Positions 18,370 through 27,887 of a DNA stretch of 64,000 bases are shown here, piece after piece. Under the pieces are notes generated by a model. The model was not told the origin of the DNA and ran no database searches. It was given only the letters and a program-made list of their open reading frames with translations. The stretch lies in contig CAJYAN010000001.1 in the NCBI GenBank assembly GCA_913064945.1, positions 300,964-364,963 on the forward strand, in the 5' to 3' direction. This DNA comes from an uncultured Gammaproteobacteria bacterium (GTDB taxonomy: Bacteria; Pseudomonadota; Gammaproteobacteria; UBA6429; Thiohalophilaceae). A program made the position numbers and the translations under genes. Numbering within the stretch: position 1 is the first letter of the stretch; each line of letters starts with the position of its first letter.

Positions 18370-19353
18370 ATGAAGTTCGTTCGTCCCTGTAGTTGTGTGT
18401 TGATAATTTTCAGTCTCTTAATTGAATCAGTCTTGGCCGCGGAACCAGGAGTGACCGTGACCCGCTGGCAGAGTCAGGGCGATAGCCGATGGTCACATAA
18501 TGCATCGGTCCTGAGTACGTATTTGGGGAATCCCACTTCAGAGCTGCACTACGAGAATGTCGATAGTAACATTGTCGAGATATCAATCAATCACTCAATG
18601 AATAACGGCGGTCTGCGTCTTATGATCGGTGGGGGCGCGATTGGCAGCGGTCTTCTGGTTGATGATGATTATGTCAGCGCGACTGGAGCGGCGTACTACG
18701 GCGCAACGGTGAGCGGGGCACACCGTATTTCACGCACTAATAGTGATATCCAGGATAGCGGTCTGTATTATGTGAACGCCGAATATTCATCCGACGGATT
18801 CAGGTTTGATATTGCCGGTGCTGCGATACAATTATATGCCGGTATGCAATACTGGCATGAACGCTATAATGCCAAAGGGGTTCGGCAAATTGAGTGTACT
18901 GATTCAACCGGTCCCCCGACTTTTTGTAACCCGGTAGGTTATACGGGCTACACGAATGAATATGTGATTTCGAATATACTCAGCTGGACGACGTTTTATG
19001 TCGGTATCAGCAGCCGGTTTGAACTGAGCCAGTCGATGTCGCTGGGGCTGATGCTCAACTACTCGCCCATTACCTATTTATCGAATGAAGACGTCCATCA
19101 CTTACGCTCTGACCTGCATCAGGACCCCAGTTTTTCGATGACCGGCTTTGGTCAGGCCGTCGACCTGCAACTGGATTGGCGTTATCGTATTTTTGAACAG
19201 GCCGAGTTAAGTATTGGTTATCGTTATTGGGACCGAAAAGTGACGAACGGTGACTGGTATTCCTATTCTAAATCGGGAGCCTCACGGGCCCCATTACTGG
19301 AGATGCGGACAACGCGTCAGGGCCTGACATTGGGTCTGCAAGTGTTTTTTTAA
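18370..19353 (+). CDS. Outer-membrane beta-barrel protein, unknown function
   Basis: About 327 residues with a signal peptide (VLIIFSLLIESVLA-AEPG), then many Tyr/Gly-rich amphipathic strands (IAGAAIQLYAGMQYWHERY, LSIGYRYWDRK) and a C-terminal Phe (GLQVFF), all expected of a monomeric outer-membrane barrel. The strand and loop style, with Asp/Tyr/Trp-rich loops, recalls omptin-like or other ten- to twelve-stranded barrels, but I do not see the omptin catalytic residues clearly. Start could be 18364 or 18370 (GGTGATG upstream). No operon partner except the small ORF just before it. Confidence 0.65.
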   Translation: MKFVRPCSCVLIIFSLLIESVLAAEPGVTVTRWQSQGDSRWSHNASVLSTYLGNPTSELHYENVDSNIVEISINHSMNNGGLRLMIGGGAIGSGLLVDDDYVSATGAAYYGATVSGAHRISRTNSDIQDSGLYYVNAEYSSDGFRFDIAGAAIQLYAGMQYWHERYNAKGVRQIECTDSTGPPTFCNPVGYTGYTNEYVISNILSWTTFYVGISSRFELSQSMSLGLMLNYSPITYLSNEDVHHLRSDLHQDPSFSMTGFGQAVDLQLDWRYRIFEQAELSIGYRYWDRKVTNGDWYSYSKSGASRAPLLEMRTTRQGLTLGLQVFF

Positions 19354-19393
19354 ACCAAGCCGTTGAATATTGTAAATTTCTAACAGGCTCAAC

Positions 19394-19435
19394 TTGATCT
19401 GGATCAAATTAATATTGGCGAACAGCCGCTATGGT
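19394..19435 (+). promoter_or_regulatory. Class II FNR/ANR-dependent promoter
   Basis: TTGATCTGGATCAA at 19394-19407 is a perfect match to the FNR/ANR consensus TTGAT-N4-ATCAA. A TATGGT at 19430-19435 sits where the -10 belongs if the box is centred at -41.5, predicting a start site near 19442 and a 23-nt leader before the ODP gene. This geometry is the standard class II FNR activation arrangement and implies induction when oxygen is low. Confidence 0.8.
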
Positions 19436-19464
19436 TAACCCTGGAAATGGATGAGGGTAAAGGT

Positions 19465-20307
19465 ATGGCAATTGAGTTGTTCAACAATGGTAACCACCGG
19501 TGTCTGCTGTTTGAGGACCTGGTAAGTTGTTCCCGACCATATAGTAATACGCGAGAAGAAGATATTTGTCATACCATCCAGTCGAACCAGTTTCTCATAG
19601 TTGATAACGGTCACGCGGCGCTGCTCGACCCGGGTGGTAATCTTACTTACAACCGTTTATTTATGAGCCTGCGACAATATGCCAACATCCGTGACCTCGA
19701 CTACGTGATTGCCTCGCATCAGGATCCTGACGTGGTCGGTTCATTAAACAAATGGCTCGTTGGCTCAAATTGTAATGTTATTGTTCCAAAACTCTGGGAG
19801 CGTTTCGTACCCCATTTCTGCAGTCCGGGGGCGACGGACGGCCGACTGCTCGGTATACCGGATGAAGGCATTGAAATCGAGATTGGTAATAGTGTCCTGC
19901 TGGCGGTGCCAGCGCATTTTTTGCACTCCGAGGGAAATTTCCATTTTTATGATTTACAGAGCAAGATTCTGTTCACCGGGGATGTCGGTGCCTCGCATGT
20001 GGATCAAAATGAGTTATCAACACCGGTAAAAGATTTTTTAATACATGTGCCAAGAATGAAAGCCTTCCATCAGCGTTATATGAATGCCAATAAGGTGTGT
20101 CGTCTGTGGGTCAATATGATCCGGACGCTGGATGTGGAATGGATCGTCCCTCAACATGGGCCATCATTCAAAGGTAAGGCCATGGTTGCACAGTTTCTGG
20201 ACTGGTTTGAAAGTTTACAGTGCGGGGTCGATTTGATGGAGCAGGTCAATTATCATGCGAGCGGTGTTGCCAGGTTGTCACAAAAGCACCAAGCCCCTAT
20301 GGGCTAG
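19465..20307 (+). CDS. ODP-type metallo-beta-lactamase-fold di-iron protein (flavodiiron-like oxygen/NO sensor or reductase domain)
   Basis: A 280-residue stand-alone domain of the flavodiiron metallo-beta-lactamase family. ASHQDPD (His85, Asp87, Asp89) replaces the HxExD motif. HFLHSEGNFHFYD, FTGDVGAS and VPQHGPSF supply the later His/Asp ligands, so a di-iron site is likely. There is no flavodoxin domain, so it resembles the oxygen-binding ODP proteins used as sensors in bacterial signalling rather than a complete NO reductase. Start 19465 (MAIELF) has GAGGG 7 nt upstream; 19447 would leave almost no leader. Control by FNR and a convergent diguanylate cyclase next door fit an oxygen-to-c-di-GMP link (inference). 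Confidence 0.8.
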   Translation: MAIELFNNGNHRCLLFEDLVSCSRPYSNTREEDICHTIQSNQFLIVDNGHAALLDPGGNLTYNRLFMSLRQYANIRDLDYVIASHQDPDVVGSLNKWLVGSNCNVIVPKLWERFVPHFCSPGATDGRLLGIPDEGIEIEIGNSVLLAVPAHFLHSEGNFHFYDLQSKILFTGDVGASHVDQNELSTPVKDFLIHVPRMKAFHQRYMNANKVCRLWVNMIRTLDVEWIVPQHGPSFKGKAMVAQFLDWFESLQCGVDLMEQVNYHASGVARLSQKHQAPMG

Positions 20308-21608
20308 GCATGGTGGGCGGCCTGATCCGTTAGATAGCTGTTATCAAATTCAATACGGTTCTTACCTAGTTGCTTGGCGCGATACATCATATGATCGGCA
20401 CGATCAATGAGTGCCTGAATCGATTCTCCTGGACGATGAATGGCAAGTCCGGCGGAAAAAGTCGGGGCCTTATTGATCGTACTGTCGGTGCGGTACTGAC
20501 TGGCAGCGGCCTTGTGCTGGACTTTGTAGAAAGCCTGTAAGGCTTCGACTTTGTCGGTATTGGGGAGGATAACGGCAAATTCTTCGCCTCCATAGCGCGC
20601 CACCATGTCATAGCGTCTAAAGACAGATAAAATTTCCTTGGCATACAGGCGCAGTATATCGTCACCAATGACATGACCGTACTGGTCATTGATCTGTTTA
20701 AAATTGTCGAGATCGATCATTGCCACCGTGAGTGAAGTCTTCTCTCGATCGCTACGGACAATTTCATCCTCCAGGCGTTGCATAAAGGCGCGGCGATTCG
20801 GTAGACGAGTCAGGTCATCGGTCATGCTGAGGACGCGGGCCTGATCCAGCTCTTCATGTAACTGTCGACTACTATGCCCCATCAGGTTGAGAAAACTTTG
20901 CGTATCATTTAGCGAAGTAAGCAGTTGACTCTGGTTGTCGTGCAAAAAATTCAACCGGTCGATAAACCACTTTCGTTGCGTCTGCCAGTCACTATCAGGG
21001 CTCTGATGATTCACGCGATTTAACATATCGGATAAAACACTACTGAGTTTTTCCTGAGTCTGTGCCGTTGTGGAGACACGATCGTGAATTGAATTTTGTA
21101 GTTCATCCAGCTGATAGGTTCTTTCATCCAGGGGGATATCGATGGATTCCGGCAATGCCTCGGCCTCGGCGGTATTTCCCATTAACGGTGCAAGCGCCTC
21201 GCGTATTAGTTGCTGATCAGGATCGGTGACCTTATTGACTAAGGCCGTGGCATTATGCAAATAGGATTGCAGGTTGGACAGTTCCGAGAGCGAGATGGGG
21301 GGCATCATGCGTTTTTGAATTAGCTTGAGCTCCAGATAGAGCAGAGACTTCTTCGGCAGGTTTTTGCGAAAGGCACTCAACAGGGTTTGGCTCAGGGCGG
21401 CATAGCCACGAATCATATTATTCTGTTGACGGACCTGATCCTGCAGGGCGCGACTAATCTGGTCAAATATAATTTTACCGGCGGGACTACCCTTTAGCGG
21501 ATCGAGCAAACGAAGAATATGGTCTATTCCATCGGCGTCAATCACACTACTTAAATTTTTCTTCTGCTCAATCATGAACGAACAGTCGCCCCGGTTTTTT
21601 ATCGTCAT
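20304..21608 (-). CDS. Diguanylate cyclase (GGDEF protein) with helical N-terminal domain
   Basis: A cytoplasmic c-di-GMP synthase of about 430 residues. The C-terminal GGDEF domain (about 265-425) has the active A-site RYGGEEFAVILPN and an intact inhibitory I-site RRYD upstream of it. The N-terminal 250 residues are helical, without membrane segments, and probably mediate sensing or dimerisation. Start may be 21608 or 21575 (MIEQKKN). Its stop codon overlaps that of the convergent ODP gene within a CTAG, so the two mRNAs are complementary at their 3' ends. Possible functional partner of the ODP protein. Confidence 0.9.
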   Translation of the reverse strand: MTIKNRGDCSFMIEQKKNLSSVIDADGIDHILRLLDPLKGSPAGKIIFDQISRALQDQVRQQNNMIRGYAALSQTLLSAFRKNLPKKSLLYLELKLIQKRMMPPISLSELSNLQSYLHNATALVNKVTDPDQQLIREALAPLMGNTAEAEALPESIDIPLDERTYQLDELQNSIHDRVSTTAQTQEKLSSVLSDMLNRVNHQSPDSDWQTQRKWFIDRLNFLHDNQSQLLTSLNDTQSFLNLMGHSSRQLHEELDQARVLSMTDDLTRLPNRRAFMQRLEDEIVRSDREKTSLTVAMIDLDNFKQINDQYGHVIGDDILRLYAKEILSVFRRYDMVARYGGEEFAVILPNTDKVEALQAFYKVQHKAAASQYRTDSTINKAPTFSAGLAIHRPGESIQALIDRADHMMYRAKQLGKNRIEFDNSYLTDQAAHHA

Positions 21609-21721
21609 TCCAGAAGGCAGGCACTGCTATACAACAGCCCTGTGCCTACTGGCACAGAATCCTTTGTTATAGTCCCTTAGAATTATCCCTGTAGGCATGA
21701 ACCTACCAAATCGTTGTCGCT

Positions 21722-21755
21722 AACGTCGCTATAGGGGGGGAGGAGCGACGTTTTA
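21722..21755 (+). terminator. Hairpin with G-rich loop, terminator-like, possibly ending a small RNA
   Basis: AACGTCGCT (21722-21730) pairs perfectly with AGCGACGTT (21744-21752) around a 13-nt loop containing seven G and AGGA, then TTATT. No gene ends here: the cyclase gene starts at 21608 and runs leftward. A smaller hairpin (GTAGG/CCTAC near 21691-21706) and a TATAGT at 21668 precede it, so a short structured plus-strand RNA is possible. The rest of the gap up to 21975 is very A/T-rich, with a likely promoter for the NUDIX gene but nothing else I can name. Confidence 0.4.
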
Positions 21756-21975
21756 TTGTGGGTCTATTCTAACGAATATATGCTGGTTTGTATGGCACAT
21801 TGTGAAAATAGTTGGTTAAAATTTAGGTAGGTAGATATACCTAAATTATTTGTTATTTACTTAAATATCAAAGTAATAATAAATCAAATTAATGTTAAAA
21901 ATTAACATATGATATTTCTTATATACTGAAAATGCTGCTGTAAAAGTAGGTGTACACACCAATGGGCGATGCTGT

Positions 21976-22488
21976 ATGAAACAAAAAGAAATCTATTCCG
22001 GTCGGGTTATCCGGTTGACACTCGACCAGGTAGAGCTGCCGAATGGGGTCATTTGTGAGCTTGAAATCGTCCACCATCCTGGCGGTAGTGCCGTGGTGGC
22101 GATTAATGACCGGCAGGAAGTCTGCTTACTGGAACAGTATCGCCATGTCACCGGCGGATGGTTATGGGAACTGCCGGCGGGCAAACACGAGCCAGGCGAT
22201 ACCCTGATAGTGACGGCAAAAAAAGAGCTGCAGGAAGAGGCCGGTGTGAAGGCGGCACACTGGCAAGCCCTGGGGAGTGTACAGTCATCGCCGGGGGTGT
22301 TTACAGAGGTGGTGCATCTTTATCTGGCTCAGGGTTTAACGACAATCACCACGGCGCATGAAACAGAGGAAGTCATCAATGTGCACTGGATACCCCTTGC
22401 CGAGGCCTGTGCATGGGCATTAAATGGTAATTTGACTGATGCAAAGACTATTATTGCATTATTGAGGGCACAGAAGTATTTAATGTAA
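21976..22488 (+). CDS. NUDIX hydrolase, ADP-ribose pyrophosphatase-like
   Basis: A 170-residue NUDIX protein, probably hydrolysing ADP-ribose or a related nucleoside diphosphate sugar. The box reads GKHEPGDTLIVTAKKELQEEAGV, split here only by conservative changes: Asp for the first Glu and Lys for Arg of the consensus REUXEE. HPGGSAVVAI and VCLLEQYRHVTGGWLWELPAG ahead of the box are typical of the ADPRase subfamily. The two core Glu of QEE that bind Mg2+ are retained. It has its own promoter region and no obvious operon partner. Confidence 0.85.
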   Translation: MKQKEIYSGRVIRLTLDQVELPNGVICELEIVHHPGGSAVVAINDRQEVCLLEQYRHVTGGWLWELPAGKHEPGDTLIVTAKKELQEEAGVKAAHWQALGSVQSSPGVFTEVVHLYLAQGLTTITTAHETEEVINVHWIPLAEACAWALNGNLTDAKTIIALLRAQKYLM

Positions 22489-22684
22489 ATAAACTTTATG
22501 TCATTAAAAGCTGAATGGCAGGCAGCGGTATGAAGTTATAGATATTTTTCACCCAGTATTTAACAAAAAATCTCGAAACAACAATATGGATATACTGTAT
22601 TATGCAAGGCTAGATGCTTTACAGGATGTCTAATGTTGTAGTTTGAATAATTTTCTGGAAGTCAATGTAAACAAAATATACTAG

Positions 22685-24100
22685 ATGATTATGCAGAAAA
22701 TCACTGATTCGTTGAAATATAAAGTATACGCCATTGTTACCGCCGGTATAGTGATGACGGCAGTGATCATTATGTTTGGTTTTTCAGTTTTCACTCATTT
22801 CGAAACAACACATGGTTACTGGGAAAGTTATATTCAAAAAGAGGCATCCATCGCCAACGCGTTAGCGATTTTAAATCAGAACATCGGTTATGGCGGTTTT
22901 ATTCACAACTTTAAAAATCTGGTACTACGTCGTGATCTCGAACGTTATCGAGGCGTTATTGAATACAATATCAGTCAATTAAATTATCAGCTGGATAAGA
23001 TTGAGGGTCTCGTTAGCTCGGATGAAGAAAAGGCTGCGCTCCGTCAACTACATAAAACGTTTGACGAATATGAAGCAAAATTTCAGATTGCAAAAGAACT
23101 GATAATGAAAAATAAAAGTACAGAAGAAATCGATACTGTTGTTAAAGTGTCGGATACGGCTGCGCTGGCAGCCATAAGAACCCTGTCCTTAAAAACGCGG
23201 CAACGAGCACATGAGGTTGAGAGGACGACATTGCATCAAGAGGTATCAGCGCTTCATGTCTTGCAGTTTGGCGGGTTATTAATTATTGTATTTATTGTGT
23301 CAATGTTGACATTCCTGATAGTCTTTTTATATCGCCTGCGTTCGGCAAATGATAGTTTGATTATTGAAAAGCAAAAAGCAGAACAGGCCAGCCTTGAAAA
23401 ATCACACTTTCTTGCCTCTATGAGTCATGATTTGCGTACACCATTAAATGCTATACTGGGATTTTCACAGATTCTACAAATGAATTGTACGGAAGATGAA
23501 GCAAATGAGCATCTAAGTGCGATTATTAATGCAGGGAATAGCTTGCTGGAGATTATCGACCAGCTACTGGATATATCTAAAATAGAAGCGGGAGTATTAT
23601 CATTATCAATTGACAGCTGGGAACTGAAAGGTCTTTTAGAGAATAGCTTGTCAACCATCAGCCACATCGCGGCCAAAAATGGTATTACAATAGACTGCAA
23701 GATAGATACTACAGCTATATTGAGTGTCGATGTCGATAAAGCAAGATTTCAGGAAGTGTTGCTGAATTTATTAACGAATGCTATCAAATATAATGAAGAG
23801 AATGGCCGCATTACCATTGATTACATGATTGGGACTGACAACATGCTCTGTCTTTTAATAACGGATACCGGTAAAGGTATTACGCCAGAGCAACAGCAAC
23901 GGATATTTAAACGATTCGAAAGGGCTGGCGCGGAAAATTCCAACATACCCGGTACCGGTCTGGGGCTGGCGATCGCCAAGGATTTAATCGAAAAAATGCA
24001 GGGTCGTATCGGATTTGAAAGTGAAGTGGGTAAGGGCAGCTGTTTCTGGCTTAAAGTGCCTCTGTCAAAGACAGTACCCACTGAAGTGCGTACGAAGTAA
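22685..24100 (+). CDS. Membrane sensor histidine kinase (orphan)
   Basis: A 471-residue kinase: one helix at about 15-37, a helical periplasmic four-helix-bundle-like domain (40-190), a second helix (about 195-220), then HisKA with SHDLRTPLNAI (His near 247) and HATPase_c with N-box LLNLLTNAIKYN, DTGKGITPEQ and GTGLGLAIA. No receiver domain or response regulator is adjacent, so it is an orphan. The A/T-rich composition of its 5' half is lower in GC than neighbouring housekeeping genes. The 196-bp gap upstream is A/T-rich without a clear motif. Confidence 0.88.
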   Translation: MIMQKITDSLKYKVYAIVTAGIVMTAVIIMFGFSVFTHFETTHGYWESYIQKEASIANALAILNQNIGYGGFIHNFKNLVLRRDLERYRGVIEYNISQLNYQLDKIEGLVSSDEEKAALRQLHKTFDEYEAKFQIAKELIMKNKSTEEIDTVVKVSDTAALAAIRTLSLKTRQRAHEVERTTLHQEVSALHVLQFGGLLIIVFIVSMLTFLIVFLYRLRSANDSLIIEKQKAEQASLEKSHFLASMSHDLRTPLNAILGFSQILQMNCTEDEANEHLSAIINAGNSLLEIIDQLLDISKIEAGVLSLSIDSWELKGLLENSLSTISHIAAKNGITIDCKIDTTAILSVDVDKARFQEVLLNLLTNAIKYNEENGRITIDYMIGTDNMLCLLITDTGKGITPEQQQRIFKRFERAGAENSNIPGTGLGLAIAKDLIEKMQGRIGFESEVGKGSCFWLKVPLSKTVPTEVRTK

Positions 24101-24158
24101 AAAGTTAGAGAACCTACTTCATCCAGACATTAGACATTTTAGCGTTTCAGACCAATGC

Positions 24159-24227
24159 TTTAACCGCCTCGATACTGGCGGATAGGACATAGTCCTCTAC
24201 ACCTCGACCTGGAGCCCAGTCCTTGAT
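24159..24227 (-). repeat. 69-bp direct repeat, copy 1: detached 3' end of arsM
   Basis: These 69 bases are identical, base for base, to 29761-29829, which encode the last conserved residues of ArsM ([20 protein letters not shown] and Lys). Here they stand alone, reading minus, and continue for four codons (KALV) to a different stop. Together with copy 2 they bracket the mercury island. The pattern is that left when an element inserts in the 3' end of a gene and supplies a replacement end. Confidence 0.93.
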
Positions 24228-24344
24228 AGAAAACCTAAGTTAGTATTACAGGTTACTGTCAAACCTGATGTTAACGTATGATCAGGCTACTGGACAGGTG
24301 TTTTTAGATATATTGGGAACAGTAGTGGATAGAGAGTACCACGC

Positions 24345-26003
<1,659 letters not shown>

Positions 26004-26190
26004 TTAATGAGTGACCTGCTTGCAACAGCGAAAAATTTTTTGTGGCGACATACAACAACATCAGCGATAGAAATGTACATTATGATCTGAATCTGTAAGG
26101 CAGAGACTTCAGGTCATCGACGCACCTTCTTATTAACGAGTTGTACCTGTGCGACAGTAGATGTCGTTAGGACCGCAAGCTGTCTACTGG

Positions 26191-26214
26191 TCATTGCTTG
26201 TATACAAGCAATGA
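26191..26214. repeat. Perfect 24-bp palindrome between merP and merA
   Basis: TCATTGCTTGTA is followed directly by its reverse complement. There is no U-tract on the minus strand, so it is not a canonical terminator. It may be an operator, an RNA processing or stability hairpin between merP and merA, or a recombination relic. A smaller CGACA/TGTCG hairpin lies just to the left. Confidence 0.7.
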
Positions 26215-26241
26215 TTTACCTATGTGGTCTTTTTTATGCGC

Positions 26242-26538
26242 CTATTTTTGTTTTAGACTTGAGGGATATCCGGCATCGGCTGTTGCTTCGGTCAATGCTT
26301 TAACGGATGTTTTAGTTGGATCAAATGTAACGGTAGCCGTTTTTGTCTCAAAACTGGATTGAACCTTGACCACGCCGGGCACCTTTTGCAATGCCTTTCT
26401 CACCGTGATAGGACAGAATCCGCACGTCATGCCTGGCACATCAAGTGTGGCGGTCTGGGTATCGGCGGCAGTTGCTGCGAGAGGAGACAACAGCATGGCA
26501 AAGATAATGCTCATTGAAAAAAAGATTGTACGGATCAT
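26242..26538 (-). CDS. merP: Periplasmic mercury-binding protein MerP
   Basis: A 98-residue exported HMA-fold protein that scavenges Hg2+ in the periplasm and passes it to MerT. It has a signal peptide (FFSMSIIFAMLLSPLAATA) and VPGMTCGFCPITVRKAL, the metal-binding CxxC motif, here CGFC where most MerP proteins have CAAC. AGGAG lies 7 nt before ATG 26538; longer in-frame starts would destroy the signal peptide. Translation begins 34 bp after the merT stop. Confidence 0.93.
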   Translation of the reverse strand: MIRTIFFSMSIIFAMLLSPLAATAADTQTATLDVPGMTCGFCPITVRKALQKVPGVVKVQSSFETKTATVTFDPTKTSVKALTEATADAGYPSSLKQK

Positions 26539-26572
26539 TGCATTACTCCTGGGATATAGTGGGTTCATGTGT

Positions 26573-26944
26573 CTATGCAAAAAAGGCTGGGCCATAGTCG
26601 GGGAAGGCCAGTAAGGCGACGAGTAGTAGCGACACCACCCAGAAAATTATACGTTGGTTACGTAAGGTACTGGGGATGGCGCAGGCGTCATCTGGGGCAC
26701 ACTGTTGTGGCAGCAAATAAAGTTTGCGAAAGGCCAGGAATAGAAAAATCAGGGTGATACTGACGAAGATTGGTCGATAGGGTTCTAGTGCCGTCAGGTA
26801 ACTGATCCAGGCGCCACTAATACCGAGGGCCAATAGCACTAGCGGTGCCACACAGCATAAGGATGCACCTATAGCGGCAAGCACCGCCGCGATTATGGAA
26901 CGATTTCTGGTTGTTGATGTTGTGGGGCTGGGCGTATCTGCCAT
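26573..26944 (-). CDS. merT: Mercuric ion transporter MerT
   Basis: About 124 residues and three membrane helices. Helix 1 carries ASLCCVAPLVLLALG, the Cys pair that takes Hg2+ from MerP. The cytoplasmic loop has QQCAPDDACAIP, the second Cys pair that hands Hg2+ to MerA. Start 26944 (MADTPS) has AGAGGA 6 nt upstream; starts at 26950 or 26959 are too close to it. First gene of the merTPA unit, transcribed from the operator at 26978-27009. Confidence 0.95.
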   Translation of the reverse strand: MADTPSPTTSTTRNRSIIAAVLAAIGASLCCVAPLVLLALGISGAWISYLTALEPYRPIFVSITLIFLFLAFRKLYLLPQQCAPDDACAIPSTLRNQRIIFWVVSLLLVALLAFPDYGPAFFA

Positions 26945-26977
26945 ATCCATTCCTCTCATTATTTCCAGCGTGTCATA

Positions 26978-27009
26978 AGCTTAGACTCTGTACGTGGGTA
27001 CAGAGTCAA
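26978..27009 (-). promoter_or_regulatory. MerR-controlled mer promoter/operator (PmerT)
   Basis: On the minus strand TTGACT (-35) and TAAGCT (-10) are separated by 20 bp. They overlap a perfect 9-bp dyad, ACTCTGTAC (26984-26992) and GTACAGAGT (26998-27006). The overlong spacer with centred dyad is the hallmark of MerR-type promoters that are untwisted by metal-bound activator. Confidence 0.88.
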
Positions 27010-27077
27010 GTAGTATTTTCGATAACAGGGAGGGGGTTGGGGGACCGCTGCGCGACGATTGAATTGAGGGGAAGACC

Positions 27078-27479
27078 TTAGAGTCGCTTACCTGCCAGGG
27101 TCTCGACAATAGGGCAACGTGCAGGGTCGTTGTCGGTTTGGCAGGTCTTGATTAGCGTTTCCAGTGTATGGCGGAGCTTTTTCAAATCTTTGATTTGTAT
27201 GTCGATATTCGCCATTTTCTCCTCGGCCCGCTGTCTTACATCATCACAGTGCCCCTCGCCTAGCTGCAAAAGCTCGGTAATTTCCCGCAGACTGAACCCC
27301 AATTGCTGGGCTCGTTTAATAAAGCGGATACGGTCTACTGTATCCGCTGGGTAGATTCGGTAACCTTTAACCGGCTTCGTAGGTTCTTTGATGATGCCGA
27401 ATCGCTGGTAGTAGCGAACTGTTTCGACATGCACTCCAGTGGTGTCGGCGAGATGACCAATCGTAAGCGGTTTAGCCAT
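27078..27479 (-). CDS. merR: Mercury-responsive regulator MerR
   Basis: About 133 residues. The N-terminal winged helix TIGHLADTTGVHVETVRYYQRFGI is followed by the dimerisation helix and metal loop. Cys78, Cys113 and Cys122 have the same spacing as the three Hg2+ ligands of Tn501 MerR (Cys82, 117 and 126), so mercury specificity is well supported. Start 27479 (MAKPLTIG) is the family start. Unusually, merR lies upstream of and in the same direction as merTPA, rather than divergent, with the PmerT operator between merR and merT. Confidence 0.93.
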   Translation of the reverse strand: MAKPLTIGHLADTTGVHVETVRYYQRFGIIKEPTKPVKGYRIYPADTVDRIRFIKRAQQLGFSLREITELLQLGEGHCDDVRQRAEEKMANIDIQIKDLKKLRHTLETLIKTCQTDNDPARCPIVETLAGKRL

Positions 27480-27491
27480 ATATGATTTCCA

Positions 27492-27523
27492 CATTCTAAG
27501 TCCGTTGTAAGGTACAGAGTTTA
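27492..27523 (-). promoter_or_regulatory. Second, degenerate MerR operator in front of merR
   Basis: The minus strand begins ACTCTGTAC as in PmerT, then after 5 nt has an imperfect second half-site and TTAGAAT as -10. Over 32 positions I count about 20 matches to the Tn501 mer operator from memory. It likely serves merR expression and autoregulation. Confidence 0.45.
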
Positions 27524-27544
27524 GCACAGGCAGCAAGTTATTTC

Positions 27545-27575
27545 TTGACCTGGAGTTGACTCAAGGCTGTATTGT
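27545..27575 (+). promoter_or_regulatory. ZntR-type MerR-family promoter driving the thioredoxin/CcdA operon
   Basis: TTGACC (-35) and TATTGT (-10) are 19 bp apart and enclose the near-perfect dyad CCTGGAGT-TG-ACTCAAGG. GGAGT-nn-ACTC within an overlong spacer is the pattern of E. coli zntA. The second MerR-family protein encoded at the end of this operon is the natural regulator. Confidence 0.75.
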
Positions 27576-27617
27576 TAAGGAATGCCAATTAATACGGGCG
27601 ACATTGGAGTTTTAAAT

Positions 27618-27887
27618 ATGACGATTAAGGTAGAGGTGTTTTCGTCTCCTGGTTGTGGGAAGTGTGGGCATGCCAGGGATGTACTGCATCGATTGGCTGA
27701 CGAGCTGGGTGGCGATCGTATTCACTGGCGGGAAGTGAATATTCTGGAAGAACTGGACTATGCAGTGGCGCTGGGTGTGTTGTCGACGCCCGCCATTGCG
27801 ATTGATGATGAGTTGACGTTTGTAAGCTTGCCCTCGGCAAAGAGGCTTCGAGCAGAATTACTCAGGCGTCTGGAGGAGAGCAACTAA
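27618..27887 (+). CDS. Thioredoxin-like small protein with CGKC active site
   Basis: An 89-residue single thioredoxin-fold domain without a signal peptide. VEVFSSPGCGKCGHA puts the redox pair at Cys13 and Cys16, and STPAIAID supplies the cis-Pro loop. Start 27618 (MTIKVEV) is taken as the fold begins there; the in-frame start at 27582 adds an unlikely extension. Its stop overlaps the start of the tandem-CcdA gene by one base (TAATG), so the two are coupled. It probably exchanges electrons with that membrane protein, as thioredoxin does with DsbD/CcdA (inference). Confidence 0.82.
   Translation: MTIKVEVFSSPGCGKCGHARDVLHRLADELGGDRIHWREVNILEELDYAVALGVLSTPAIAIDDELTFVSLPSAKRLRAELLRRLEESN

Noticed and set aside
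21646..21672. TGGCAC element between the cyclase and NUDIX genes as a sigma-54 promoter
   Set aside because: The -12 TTGC is absent at the required distance.
21609..21975. c-di-GMP riboswitch near the diguanylate cyclase
   Set aside because: The conserved GEMM core and tetraloop receptor words are not present.
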